In this document: in pieces, positions 43,013-53,761 of the stretch
How the letters are laid out: the number at the start of each line of letters is the position of its first letter
Numbering within the stretch: position 1 is the stretch's first letter
Origin: Hymenopellis radicata
Taxonomy: Eukaryota > Basidiomycota > Agaricomycetes > Agaricales > Physalacriaceae
Assembly (NCBI GenBank): GCA_015501595.1
Contig: JADNRX010000001.1
Span: 372,001 to 436,000 of the forward strand
Direction: 5' to 3'
Length of the DNA: 64,000 nucleotides
The notes under the pieces: generated by a model
What the model saw: only the letters and a program-made list of their open reading frames with translations
The model's database searches: none
Told to the model about the DNA's origin: nothing
Translations under genes and position numbers: made by a program

Positions 43013-43187
43013 CTATATCTTTTCCACTAACGTACGCTTAGCGAGCAAGCTCTGCCCCTCCTTCGCTGCCCTCTTCTCTTCCTCCAGATCTACCGTGGCG
43101 ACATGAAGCGAACTCTGGTGATCCCGGAGCTGGTTGCGTGTAGATGCGAGTTCGAGTCGCGTCTTCTTCACGCAAGCCATCCACTGG
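43013..43187 (-). pseudogene. Orphan coiled-coil coding fragment
   Basis: The minus strand reads HQWMACVKKTRLELASTRNQ, then LRDHQSSLHVATVDLEEEKR, AAKEGQSLLAKRTLVEKI and a stop at 43013-43015. The composition and heptad spacing are those of a coiled coil. Going upstream, the reading runs into antisense of the Hsp70-like pseudogene at about 43190 with no start codon or splice acceptor visible. It looks like the 3' end of a gene whose front part was replaced. It could also be chance, since it is only about 58 codons long. Confidence 0.35.
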
Positions 43188-43200
43188 TGCTTTTTGGAAG

Positions 43201-44706
43201 CTCGTCCTTGCGTTCGATGTGGGCACCACGTATACTCTGCAGTGTCCTATGCAATTCTGGACCCAGGACTTGTCCCGGTTATACAGGGTGTAACGAGGCA
43301 TGCATGATTTTCCTTTCATCGTCAACCACACGACTTAGTTACTCGTTTCTTAGATATCCAGCCCAGCAGAAGGTTGGCGGCAACTCAAAGATCCCCACTA
43401 TCATCGACTACGATGCCCGAGGAAACGTCGAGGTTATCGGCGGAGAGGCTGTCAATGAGGCTTTCCTGGAGAAGGCCAAAGACGAAGGGTACACCAAGGT
43501 TGAATGGTTCACCTACTGCTCTGTCGTATCTCGTTCGCGTATCAATAACAGGTTCAAGCTTCACCTTAGACCAAAGGCTCTTGCCGCCTCCCACATAACA
43601 GATGCAGATATTCCCGCGCTCCCTCTGCGCAAGACTGCGCTTGGCATCCTCACCGACTCTCTGCGCTACTTGTTTGCCGCTGCCTAAGCATACATCAGCG
43701 AGATGATAGTACCTTCTGGTGCATCTTTCTGGAGCTCTGTTGAGCACCATATCGATTTCGTTCTGACTCACCCCAACGGCTAGGAGGGTCAGCAGCAAGG
43801 ATTGGTGCGACGAGCTGCGGTCGGGCAGGTCTTATCGAATTGGGCAGGATCGACTGCAGTTCGTTACCGAAGGAGAAGCCAGCTTACCTTTCTGTATTAA
43901 CAAGAACTCTTGACCAAGGACCAGATTGTAAGCCGGCAATGCTCATCTTCTTCGTCCTCGTTCTTTAGCTAACGGTTAAACAGAATTGGAAAGGTATTAC
44001 TATCATCGTCGATGCTGATGCCAGTGGAACTGTCGACCTCAGCGCCAATGCGAACAAGGCGAACAAGGACAACACTTTCGAAGAAATCCGAGTCGCACCT
44101 ACTGAATGTGAACACTCTTTCGTTCCTCTGTCGATCTCGGCTTATATTCCTTTTAGGTCATCTCCAAGGTTCTGTGTTAGTTGGTCATGCAGCTCGAGCT
44201 CACATTGAAGACTGTAGTACTTTATTCTACGTATCGTGAACAGTACCACTGATGAGCCTACACAGTCAAACTCCGAAACAGTAAATTTGGCGCTGCCCAA
44301 GATGTCAATCATATGGCGAACGTCTTCGACAAATCCACCAAACGTACTTCCAGTGAACCGGCATATATCAGATTCGGGAGTGCGCACGACAAAGATCTTG
44401 CTGTTGATATTCGGAACGGACAGCTCAAGCTTGATGGGTACATTTCAGCATTGACTCCTTACCGCCGTCTCATTTCGTGAACAGCGAGACTGTATCAGGC
44501 TTCTTCGAATGTTCAATTCAATCGATTATTGATGCTATCAAGAGCAGAAAGGATACTCTTCCGTTGATGTCTTGATTTCAATGATTAGTACACAGGCCAG
44601 GTCGACTCCTCGATTATGCTCATTTGAGTCACAGACTGTCCTTCTTGTAGGCGCATTTGCCGCCAGCGACTGGGGAATTGCAGGCATAGCCTTCTCGAGG
44701 CTTTAG
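43201..44706 (+). pseudogene. Hsp70-like ATPase pseudogene
   Basis: Mushroom genomes carry many Hsp70-like proteins with an actin/Hsp70 ATPase domain. Recognisable pieces here, in changing frames, are LAFDVGTTY, AVSYAILDPGLVPVIQGVTR, PAQQKVGGNSKIPTIIDYDA, EKAKDEGYTKVEWFKLHLRP, HITDADIPALP, GASFWSSVEHHIDFVLTHPN, the degenerate phosphate-2 site TIIVDADASGTVDLS, IRNGQLKLDG and VLLVGAFAASDW. Lesions include a frameshift just after the phosphate-1 site, TAA at 43685-43687 in place of a sense codon, TAG at 43791-43793 where the family has Trp, and several later shifts. Some introns still have proper ends. The lesions are spread over the whole length, so this is an old pseudogene. Confidence 0.88.
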
Positions 44707-45239
44707 TAGCGCGATGGAGGACAAAAGAAAGCAGTGATCCTAGGCTTCAGCTGATGAATGATGCGATTGAGTGTGAAGGAAACACGTTGGATGGGGATGA
44801 TATGTACCTATCACTGATACTATCAGAGTCTGATGGTGAGCAGTGATGTTGACTTCAACTTGAATGGATATTCTACGGGGTTATACCACGCGTTTTCTAC
44901 CCTTTGACTGTCGGATCAGGCTTTGGGCAAGGTAAACTGAGTATTGAATTTGTGTAGCAGCATAAAATACAGTCGGAAAGGTCTAAAGTGCTAATCGGAC
45001 ATGAAAGAGAAAGGTGATCAACGATCGAGTGGCTGTGCGCTTAATAAGCGGCCACGGTGTTGTGATGGATGGACCGTCGATGGACCACCACCATTTGCAT
45101 CAGATGGGCATGTCCATTTAAATAGGTATTGTCCTCCCCCAGATACTCTCAGGACTTTCTTCTCAAAGCCACCTCATGTCGTCTCACGGTATCAGCTAGA
45201 AGCGGATAACAGATATGGCTACTATAAAGTAGTAAGGTC
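44707..45239. promoter_or_regulatory. Upstream region of the second transporter
   Basis: No coding frame is seen. The inverted pair cctatcactgatactatcag (44808-44827) and a tandem of ccatttgcatcaga and ccatttaaatag (45090-45125) are the only notable patterns. TATA-like tataaag occurs at 45225-45231, directly before the start codon. Confidence 0.35.
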
Positions 45240-47558
45240 ATGCTCAAGGATACTCATCCGTCTATCATGATGCCTACGAACACGGAGACAGAACGAAAGA
45301 GCGATGCTTCCATCAAGGAGAAAGTTGCTCCGGACGCTGAGAAAGTGTCGATAGCCTCGCTTGACGTTTCTCGCGGTGATGAGGCTCTACGGCTTGTGGG
45401 TATCGAAAGAAGCGCCGAATTCAGTGAAGAGTATAATCTGCGCCTTCGCAGGAAGCTGGTAAGTGGATTGTCCTTTCTCGCAGGCCGGCGAACTCACTAG
45501 AATCAGGACAAACTCATCCCACCTCTATGCGCCGCCGTCTACTTCACGCAATTTCTGTACTGCCTCCCGTGTAACTCAGGCTGATCCTGGACTGACTTTA
45601 TTGACAGAGACAAGACATCCCTCAATTACGCTAGTATCATGGGTCTGCCAATTACAGGACAGGTACGCATTGTGTACTGTTCAAATCTCCGAACACCTGG
45701 CGAAACATACTCTAGCATTACAATCTGGTTTCGCTCGCGTTCTATGTGGGCTTCCTAGTCTGGGAATTCCCAACGGTCTACATCTCCCAGAAATTGCGCG
45801 TGGCAAAGTACCTCGGTGCGTTGATCCATCATCGACAGCTTTGACCACCTTATACTGTACAGGCGGAAACATTGTCGTATGGGGCGTCATACTCATGCTG
45901 CACGCCGTGGGTACATCGTTTCCCGCTTTCTTCGTCCTCCGGATCCTTCTCGGGATGTGCGAGAGCTGCGTGGCGCCTATTTTGATCCAGATCATTACGA
46001 TGTTTTATAAGAAGAACGAACAGGTGATGTTGAGCCTGATTGGCGGCAGATTGAGATCTGAACGGTTGACAGGCGACGCGTATTTCCTGGTTCTATGTCA
46101 TGGTAAGCGTGTCCGACATGGCAGACATCGTTCAAGGCTGAACGAGAGAGTCTTGTAGAATGGCCTGAGCCAGATCTTCGGAGGCTTTGTTGCATATGTT
46201 GGTGCTTTTCGTCCTGTGGCCCCTCTCAATTACGACTCACGTTTACTTCCAGGGCATTTCTTACTATGCCGGCGACAGGATTGCACCGTACAAGATCATC
46301 TATCTTCTCCTAGGTGGTCTGGCTATTGTTGTGGGGATCTCCGTGCTCCTCTGGCTCCCCGATTCTCCGGTCCATGCGCATTTCTTGACCGAGGAAGAAC
46401 GTATCGCTGCGCTGGAACGAGTCAGAGATGATCAAGGTGGGACAGAGAACAAGGAACTGAAGAAAGATCAAGTCATCGAAGCGCTCACTGACGTCCGAAC
46501 GTGGCTGATTGTTCTTACGACGCTTATGAGTGAGTATTTTCAATGTCAGCGAGGCGAGTGGGCTCACAATTTATAGCTTCCGTACCCAACGGAGGACTGT
46601 CCAACTGTCAGTCTCTAGAATGTTATCGTCGCGACCACGACTGATTCTAGCCTCCTACATTAAGTCAGCAACCTGATCCTAAAGAGCTTTGGCTATACGT
46701 ATGTGAAAGGCCTCTAGGCTCCTCTATATACACCGTTCATCAACGCCTGCAGATCCAGGCAGACTCTGATTCTGTCTGCACCAGGAGGAGCGGTGGTGGT
46801 TGGTATGACTTTACTATGCGGTTGGTTTTCTGACAAGACGGTTCGCTTTCCTCAATACGCACCATGCATTAAGGCGACTAACTGGTCTGCAGGGCGAACG
46901 CATACTTCCTCTTACATTCGCCCTCGTTCCGACAATTGTCGGAGCCGGTAAGTTGGCCTTATCATCTGTAATGTTATGAACATTAACGTGTCGACAGCTA
47001 TGATGATTGGGTTGAATGGTTCGGGAAATAAGGGTGCCCTGCTCTTTGGTGAGCTTGTTGGAATTCTGGTTTCCTGCGCACTCAAAGATCATTCCCAACA
47101 GCTTCGTATCTCGTTAATGCGTTTGGCTGTGGTTTCACGAACGTGTATGCTTACAACGCCAGTAATACCAGTGGACACACGAAGAAGAGCACCTTGAACG
47201 CCCTCACGATGGTGGCTTTCGGTGTCGGCAACATCGTCGGCGCGGAGATCTTCCTCCCAAAAGATGCGCCCGCGTATATTCCAGGCAAAACCGCTATCAT
47301 GATTCTGCTCACCGTGCAGCTCTTCATCACGTTCCTTATTCGTTGGGTCAATCTCAGGCTAAACAAGCACAAGCAAATGTTGATTGCCCAAGAAAAGGCG
47401 AAGCATAATTGGACAGATGCCGACATTCAGAGAGAAAGAGATAGGCACGCGTTTATGGATATGACTGACAAACAGTACGTTGCATTCAAGTGTTCTGCGT
47501 GGAGTAGTACTGATGATGATCGTTATCTAGAAACATCTATTTTGTTTATACTAAGTGA
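45240..47558 (+). CDS. MFS transporter, Dal5/allantoate permease family, second gene
   Basis: The gene begins MLKDTHPSIMMPTNTETERK and has a long cytosolic N-terminus. Segments read through many short introns: LIPPLCAAVYFTQFLDKTSL, NYASIMGLPITGQHYNLVSL, AFYVGFLVWEFPTVYISQKL, NIVVWGVILMLHAVGTSFPA, FFVLRILLGMCESCVAPILI, GLSQIFGGFVAYGISYYAGD, IIYLLLGGLAIVVGISVLLW; then NGGLSNFSNLILKSFGYT, LILSAPGGAVVVGMTLLCGW, LPLTFALVPTIVGAAMMIGL, NVYAYNASNTSGHTKKSTLN, FGVGNIVGAEIFLPKDAPAY and IMILLTVQLFITFLIRW. DKTSLNYASIMGLP and GGLSNF are typical of the Dal5 family. The last intron (after DMTDKQ) gives the tail NIYFVYTK and a stop at 47556-47558. Apparent stops in TM7-8 vanish once the acceptor at attaag is used. 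The substrate is unknown. Confidence 0.87.
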
Positions 47559-47672
47559 AATGCATTATGAGTAGACGTGTGTAGTGTACTATGCGACTAT
47601 AAAGTAGCAACAAACGGTGCTCTCTAGCCTGAAGCGCGAAATAAAGTATAGAGTAAGGTAATGCTGAGCCTG

Positions 47673-48745
47673 CTACGGTTTCTTTGCTTCGTTCTCAACT
47701 ATCAGCTGCACGCTGCGCTGGAAAACATCAAAGTGGATAGATACAGGTGGAGAATGTGAACGGATGGTCGTTGGGTCCATTATAGCCTGCGGCCGAGCGA
47801 CGTCTTTCTGCAGTTCCGCGGGCCGTTGCAATATGTAGTCCTTGAACAGAGGCAACTCTCCATCGTTGTCCTCTGGTATAAACGGCTCCAGATCTTCGAA
47901 AACCAGCTTTTTCTGCTCGTTGGCTGACTCCGAAGGAGGACTGGCTCGTTTTCGTGGAGGTGGCAACTGGTGCACCGAGGTCGTCTTTTTGAGCCGTGAG
48001 CCGGAGGGCTGTGAGGCAGGAGCTGGTGCTCTCTTTCGCTGCCCACTGGCTACCGGCACGAGAAGGGTGCCGATGGGGATGTTTCGTGGAAGCGGGGGAG
48101 GCTCTGGCATCTCTGCGACGCGGATTGGCACCCACGATGGCGACAGCAGATCGGAATTTCTCGCAATCGTCTGGCCATCTAATCGCAGGTGAAAGTCGTG
48201 AAAGTGGGAGACGAGCTGATTCGTTCTGGCAGCACTATAGTTGCAGGTTTTGATGGGACATATGAGGGTGACTCGATTAAGATGAGCGTTCTTGATGTGC
48301 GTGTGAAGGTCCTCTTTTCTGGGTATATCTGAGCCTGCGAGGTGCACCTCGGGAGTCGGCAGGAATACTCAATGCGCTGCCCTAGTCGTGAGTCGAGTAA
48401 TGGTGTGCAAGGCAAGTTACTTACAGAGCCTTTACCCTTAGCCTTTATCGTTTTATGGTGTTTGACTTGATGCTGTATATCTAGTCAGCGGTGGGCCATG
48501 TATGGAGAAGGATAGTACGCACGCAGCCGAGAGCGTGCCAACAGGAAAGCAGGCTGCCACAGCACTCGCATTTGATGCCCAGTGGGACGATCGTCGTCTT
48601 GGCGAGTTCAAGAAATGTGTCCTCATTGATCTGCACGGTGGGAGAGAACATGAGGTTATCCACTGCATTAGCCGTCTTGGACGCGCTTTGCAGACCCTGG
48701 AATTCACCCTTTTACAGTCCTACGTCCAGTCACATCTCGTGCCAT
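47673..48745 (-). CDS. Putative zinc-finger protein, gene model partly uncertain
   Basis: The clear part is the last exon, about 48347-47673: RKEDLHTHIKNAHLNRVTLI, then CPIKTCNYSAARTNQLVSHF and HDFHLRL, i.e. one well-formed C2H2-like unit (C-x4-C...H-x3-H) preceded by a second possible histidine pair. A Pro/Ser-rich region with basic patches (KRAPAPASQPSGSRLKK) follows. Upstream on the same strand, INEDTFLELAKTTIVPLGIK and CECCGSLLSCWHAL look like a first zinc-binding exon, and MARDVTGRRT at 48745 like the start. The exact joins between 48330 and 48600 were not resolved. It may be a DNA-binding regulator; this is an inference. Confidence 0.5.
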
Positions 48746-48891
48746 GACGACTGTCACTCACGCGTCTCCACGTAAATCGGGTAAAGCAAGTATAAACTTA
48801 AGTTATTGCACGATGGGATACATGTGATTAGTTGAGGTATATACTGTCTAGAATGATGGATGCAGAGAACTGGGAAACGATCACCAACTAC

Positions 48892-50733
48892 TCAGTTCTT
48901 TGAAGATGCTGCAGCTGCCGCCGCCGCTGCTCTGGCCTGTTTCATTGGCCCTCTGCGCGTGTACCAAGTGAACAGCGGCAGGGTAACCATTGAAGCCAAC
49001 ATCCAGAGAATGAGGATGCCAAAATGCAGTCCAACTGTGCCTTAGATGAGGCAAGGCACACGAATAAGTAGTCTAATGACTTACGTTCATTCTTCGTACT
49101 GAATATGATGGTTCTTACAGCGCCTCCGATGTTGTAGAAAGGGAATGCGCGCCCGTATTTGTAGATCGAAGGTAGTACCTCAATCGGTTGGAAGCTGACA
49201 GAGACATTGACTAGTAGGCAAATACCCAGTCAGCTTAGGGCCACGAAAACAAACACGAGACCTACCAATAATCCAAGTAATCATGAAATATGGCATGAAA
49301 CGGTGCGTGAGAATCGTAAACATAGCTTCCAGTGCGAGCCCAACTGCCAGCATCCCCACAAAGTTCAGCGCCCAAAGTACGAGGAAACCGCTATTGCCAA
49401 ACCTGCAGAAACCAGTATTGAGGAACCGCAAAACGCGCGCAATCAGACCGGACTCACTTTCTGCCAAAGTCTACCTGGAACGCGCTACTCAGGGCAGAAT
49501 AGAAAAGTGACAGGACAAAGTAGCATATGAATATAGTCGTGAGGCGCATCTTGATGAGAGATACAGTCGTCAACTTGGGCTCGATGCCCGAGAGCATTCG
49601 AGCAGAAGCCCCAATGAGCTAGAGACGAACTTCAGTTGAAGTAAAAGGAAGCCAGCCGTTGTTTACATACCACGATGAAGAAGCAAATGACGAGCAGGTA
49701 AATTAGACCAATGAACGTAACGGCGCTCGCACTGGAGAGGACATCAGGGCGGAGAAACAATATCGCAAGAATGAGCATACACTGGGACATCGAAGGGACG
49801 AAGGTTGTCTATCGTATAGGCTAGTGGCTGCGTTATCACTTGAGGAGCCGCATCCAATAACGCCGCGACGTCCGTATCCGTAGAGGCCAACTGCGCTGCG
49901 AATGTCTGCGCAAACGAGCGGCATGTCGCGTCCAAGAATGACTGCACATAAGGTCGAAGGATTACACGACTAGTAACATCAGTATTCACTCAGAAAACAA
50001 CAGTAAACGAGACCTACAATGCGTTTTCGTTCCTAGCTTCAACGCCGAAGAACGTTACTGCCTGCGAGCCATTGTAAGAAGCGTCCTGATTATTGATAGC
50101 AGACGTCAAGTTACTTGTGGCGTCAGCGTGCACTAAATCACATTATCAGCCACCGTTAAGAAAAAAACACGGCTGCAAACGTACCCACAACTGCAACCCA
50201 CGTCTTCTGTTCTACCACGAGATGCGCAACCTCGTCCGGACCGCTGAATTGCGCAGCGTCCATCACCTTCCAAGTTACACGTGCTTCCGGGCTGGTATCG
50301 CTCGTCAGACCGTGCACCACAGCGCTACCCAGCGTCGACCCATCAAAGTCCTGTCAAACAAAACATCATCAGAACCACCTCACTTCCGCCGTCCCTCCGT
50401 AAAACCACATACCACAAGCCACCCATCCAGCTTGTTGGCCGGGATCTTATACAGAGCGCCCCAGTATATGGCCAAGACACAATATATTATGAGCACGATC
50501 AAGAACGAGCCAAAAGCAAATGTCTTGAAGAATATCTTGCGCGCCTCCTTCAGCGACGGATCCGTGAAGCAAAGGGAGTACGGCAACGCCGTCGGGACGG
50601 GGTCGGGCTGCTGCATGGCCTCGCGCACAGTTTCCTGCGTCGGCTGCCGCTCCAACGCCCCGGACAAAATGACCGCCTCGGGTTCATGGATGTCGATAGT
50701 CGTAGTCTCAGAAACGTCGCCTAGGGTCGTCAT
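48892..50733 (-). CDS. SNG1: SNG1-family (DUF3533) membrane protein
   Basis: The minus-strand gene begins MTTLGDVSETTTIDIHEPEA. A cytosolic N-terminus is followed by one membrane helix (FAFGSFLIVLIIYCVLAIYW). Next come a large non-cytosolic domain (SPEARVTWKVMDAAQFSGPD, THVWVAVVVNADAT-like stretch, FAQTFAAQLASTDTDVAALL, ITQPLAYTIDNLRPFDVPV) and about five helices at the end (ASAVTFIGLIYLLVICFFIV, LTTIFICYFVLSLFYSALSS, FLVLWALNFVGMLAVGLALE, PYFMITWIIVNV, FGILILWMLASMVTLPLFTW). This is the layout of yeast Sng1, linked to nitrosoguanidine resistance and plasma-membrane lipid asymmetry. It ends with an alanine run and SSKN. I did not work out each exon limit, but no lesion was met. Confidence 0.8.
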
Positions 50734-51340
50734 CGCAGAACGTTCAAAGGAAGGACAATGGTGTTGAATACAGTATGCAGATCTGCGGGTTTATATACAT
50801 TATGAAGACCCAGGGTAGTGCACGACAGCCTGATCGAGGTAGTACCATTCAGGTTGTATTGTATTACCCGATTGAATTAAATCGCCAGTGGCGGTGAGTC
50901 AGTGACTGTCTGATTGGGCCGACTCGGGAAGTAAGTGTGGTTGATGTCGTCGAAAGAACGGCGTTTCCAAGTCGGCGGACGGGTGGGCGGCGACAGCAGG
51001 GCAGTAGTTAACAACCCGGACTACAATCGGGGTAACGAAGTCATAACGAGTGAGTAACGTGCGACATCACAGCTCTTTGTGTATGGTGAAGGTTGGAAGA
51101 GAACAGCGGATCGGATCAGTTCCCGAATCGGCGCTGTCCATATCTCTCAGTTGCATTCAGTTGGAAGCCCTTCAGGCCGCAAATCCCGCAAATCGTGATT
51201 TGCGCATATGGGCACTGACAGTGAGAGGTATATTCCGCATTTTCGGAGGTGTATTCGTATCAAAACTGAGGAACTGAGAAACGTGTAACGCGATAATCGC
51301 GAAAACAAGACATGATGTACGACGGTCAAATGCCAACATT
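50734..51340. promoter_or_regulatory. Upstream region of SNG1
   Basis: No coding frame of note. The tetrad tgagtcagtgactgtctgattgg (50896-50918) contains TGAGTCA, the recognition core of AP-1/Gcn4-type bZIP factors. That would fit a stress-responsive membrane protein, but the use of the site is unproved. The rest shows nothing. Confidence 0.35.
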
Positions 51341-53680
51341 CTAACGGCCCTCCCTCCCAAACGTCTCATAAAGCCCTTTCAATTGAGCATTTATCACATC
51401 ACGCTGCTCAATCAGACTGAGCACGGTAGCGCGTACCGCGCCGTTGCGGGGTTCAGCCTCCTGACCTCGCATCCTCTGCAACCATTGCTCCTGACTTGGA
51501 GGAGCCGCCTGTATATTCTGTTGTTGCCGTTGCTGGGCCGGTGCCGTGACAGAGCAGGCGCCTGTGGCTGCTGTACAGGTGCTTGTCCATTTGCTGGTCC
51601 TTGGGCTACCGGTTGTCGAACTGTTTGGAAGATTCGCGCGGGGAACCGTCGTGGTGGGGCCGGGGGCTGTCTTGCTGGTAGCGGTACCACGGGACACGGA
51701 GGGAAAGGCTCTCGACGCGTCGTTAACAAGTCTCTTCGCGGAGGAAACGGCTCTCGACGCAAAGCTTTGTTTAGTTGTCCGAAATTCCGGGGACCTACAG
51801 AGGAATTCGTTTGTGAAGGGAGGAACAGGATACGATAACGCACCTGTAATCCTCTGCTTACGAAGAGGCTGGGAAAGATCAACGGGCGGGAACAAGACTG
51901 ACTTTGTACGATACCTTGTCTTCATCATCGGAATCTTCTTCCTTCTTGCGTTTCAGCGGATTTGAAGGCCCAACCTACCAATAGAGTCAGAAAGAACATA
52001 ATCAGTCAGAAGCAGACTTGCCACCACATGAACGTCGTCGCGTTCAACGATAACAATATCATCGTCCTCTTCTTGATCGCTTTCTTCCTTCTTTGGTTTG
52101 TGTTCCACAATTTCAATCTGATGAACAAGAGATATTTGAGGAGTAAAAGGAGTCAGAAAAACAAAGCTCACCTCGTCTTCCTCCTCATCGTCTTCTTCCT
52201 TCTTGGGTATTATGGATACAGCCTGGAAAGTGCAATAAGCCGTGTACTTGGTCTGAAGGATACTCGACTAACCACAACATCGCTGGCATCGTCGTCGTCA
52301 TCGGGCTTCTCTACCTTGGCACTCACCTTCCCCTTGCCATCATCTTGGTCCGAATCCATTTCCATGTCTGATAAGTTGTTGGGACCCTTCAAACGGGAGG
52401 CAGTCTTGCTTCCATCAACTTTCTTGGCAGTGCTCACTTGCTCGCCTCTAGTCTGTTTGTACACTTCTTCTCGTTTCTTTGCGACCTCCCGTTTCCCGTC
52501 AAGAGAGGCTTTATACTTTTGAGCCTCAGCAGCAGACCGTCGGGTTTCTTCTGTAGCGACACGCTGAAGCAGTGTTTGCTGCCCCTCCTCCTCTATGCGT
52601 CGTTGTAACTCTCGTCCTGCATCCGATTGAACATTACTGCGGGGCGCTGCTTGACCTACTGTTTCCTGATGATGTTCACCTGCCTGTTGACCATTCTGGT
52701 CAGCTTCCTCGCGATTTTGCCTCCTCTCGCAGCACGAGCCGCAGTCTCCGGGACTTGGCGATGATGATTTCCTTCGTTGTCTGTTTTCTTCTGAATCCCC
52801 TTTGAACCAACATCGGAGGCTTTGCTCTGCATGCGCGACGCCACGGATGCTTTCCTTTGCCGGGCTTCTGCCTCCAAACGCTCGAAAGGATCCTCCGGGA
52901 CCATGGCTAGCTCGCGTTCTTTCTGCAGACGCACCCGGAGTCGCTCTTTGCGCGCTGACTCTGATTCCTCTGTTTCTGGTTTCGACGCAGGGCCTTGAGC
53001 TGTCGCTTCTTGGTTGGAAGGTGCCGGACGTGGCGGATCATAGGAGCCAATAGGGACTAAGGAAGTGGGATTGACTGATGTTGCGGTGGGCAGCGTATCT
53101 GAACGAGCATCTTGGCGGTTGGTGGAGAACGCGACCTGGTCCGATCCCTGCGCACAGGAGACCTAGACCGGGCTGGGCGCACTGGGGAGGCAGCTCTGGA
53201 GCGCGAACGGGAGTACGATCTGCGCCTTCGGTGGGGAGGCGACGGCGGAAGCGCCTGCGATACCTTGGAATAGGAGAATTGAACCGCCTCGGGGGCGGGG
53301 ACCATCGACGTGGGCTCCCATATCGGCTAGACGGTGAGCGTCTAAAGCGTCTAGGTGGCGAGGCAAGTCGCCGGCTCAGCGGAGAACGAGGGTAATAGGG
53401 AGGGCTGCGGGAGCGACTGCGACTGCGACTGTTGCTCTGGGATCGCGGGCGAGAATGGAATCGGTTTGCCAAAGGAGGCAGATTAGATGAGCTCGCTGTC
53501 GGCGGTAGGCCGGGCGCGACCGCCTCGTCCACGCTCCGCCGCTGCCTTTCGCCTCCTTGATATTTTTACAGGAGCGTCCGAATCGAATACTGAGCCTTGG
53601 CGGGATACCGGTGCTGGAGCTGGACGGGGCGGGAGAGCAAAGCTTACATCCTCGCGGGTCCTCTGCGTTGCATCCACCAT
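51341..53680 (-). CDS. RS-repeat and lysine/glutamate-rich nuclear protein
   Basis: I do not recognise a named family. The minus strand begins MVDATQRTREDVSFALPPRP at 53680. It then has an arginine/serine region (SRSRSRSRSPPYYPRSPLSR, RRSYSRSRSRAASP), a long charged helical region (SESARKERLRVRLQKERELA, EDPFERLEAEARQRKAS, QRRIEEEGQQTLLQRVATEE, REVAKKREEVYKQT), acidic blocks (MEMDSDQDDGKGK, KKEEDDEEEDE, EESDQEEDDDIVIVERDD), and a C-terminal segment ending VLSLIEQRDVINAQLKGLYE TFGREGR at 51341. RS repeats with charged coiled coils suggest a splicing or RNP-associated factor. Several introns are needed; two near 53140-53330 are short (36-44 bp) and uncertain. Confidence 0.6.
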
Positions 53681-53761
53681 TATGTGATGGCGGCAGAAAC
53701 AAAGAGGTTCGTGTTACACAACGTCACACTGGCGATCACAATCATACGCCTGAACCTCTAC

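Noticed and set aside
43110..43180. gagttcgagtcgc looked like a tRNA T-arm.
   Set aside because: The stem is only three to four pairs, and no acceptor stem, D-arm or anticodon arm fits around it.
46570..46700. Apparent stop codons and frame change in the second transporter, suggesting a pseudogene.
   Set aside because: Using the acceptor ending attaag joins GGLSN to FSNLILKSFGYT in frame, and the rest of the gene is open.
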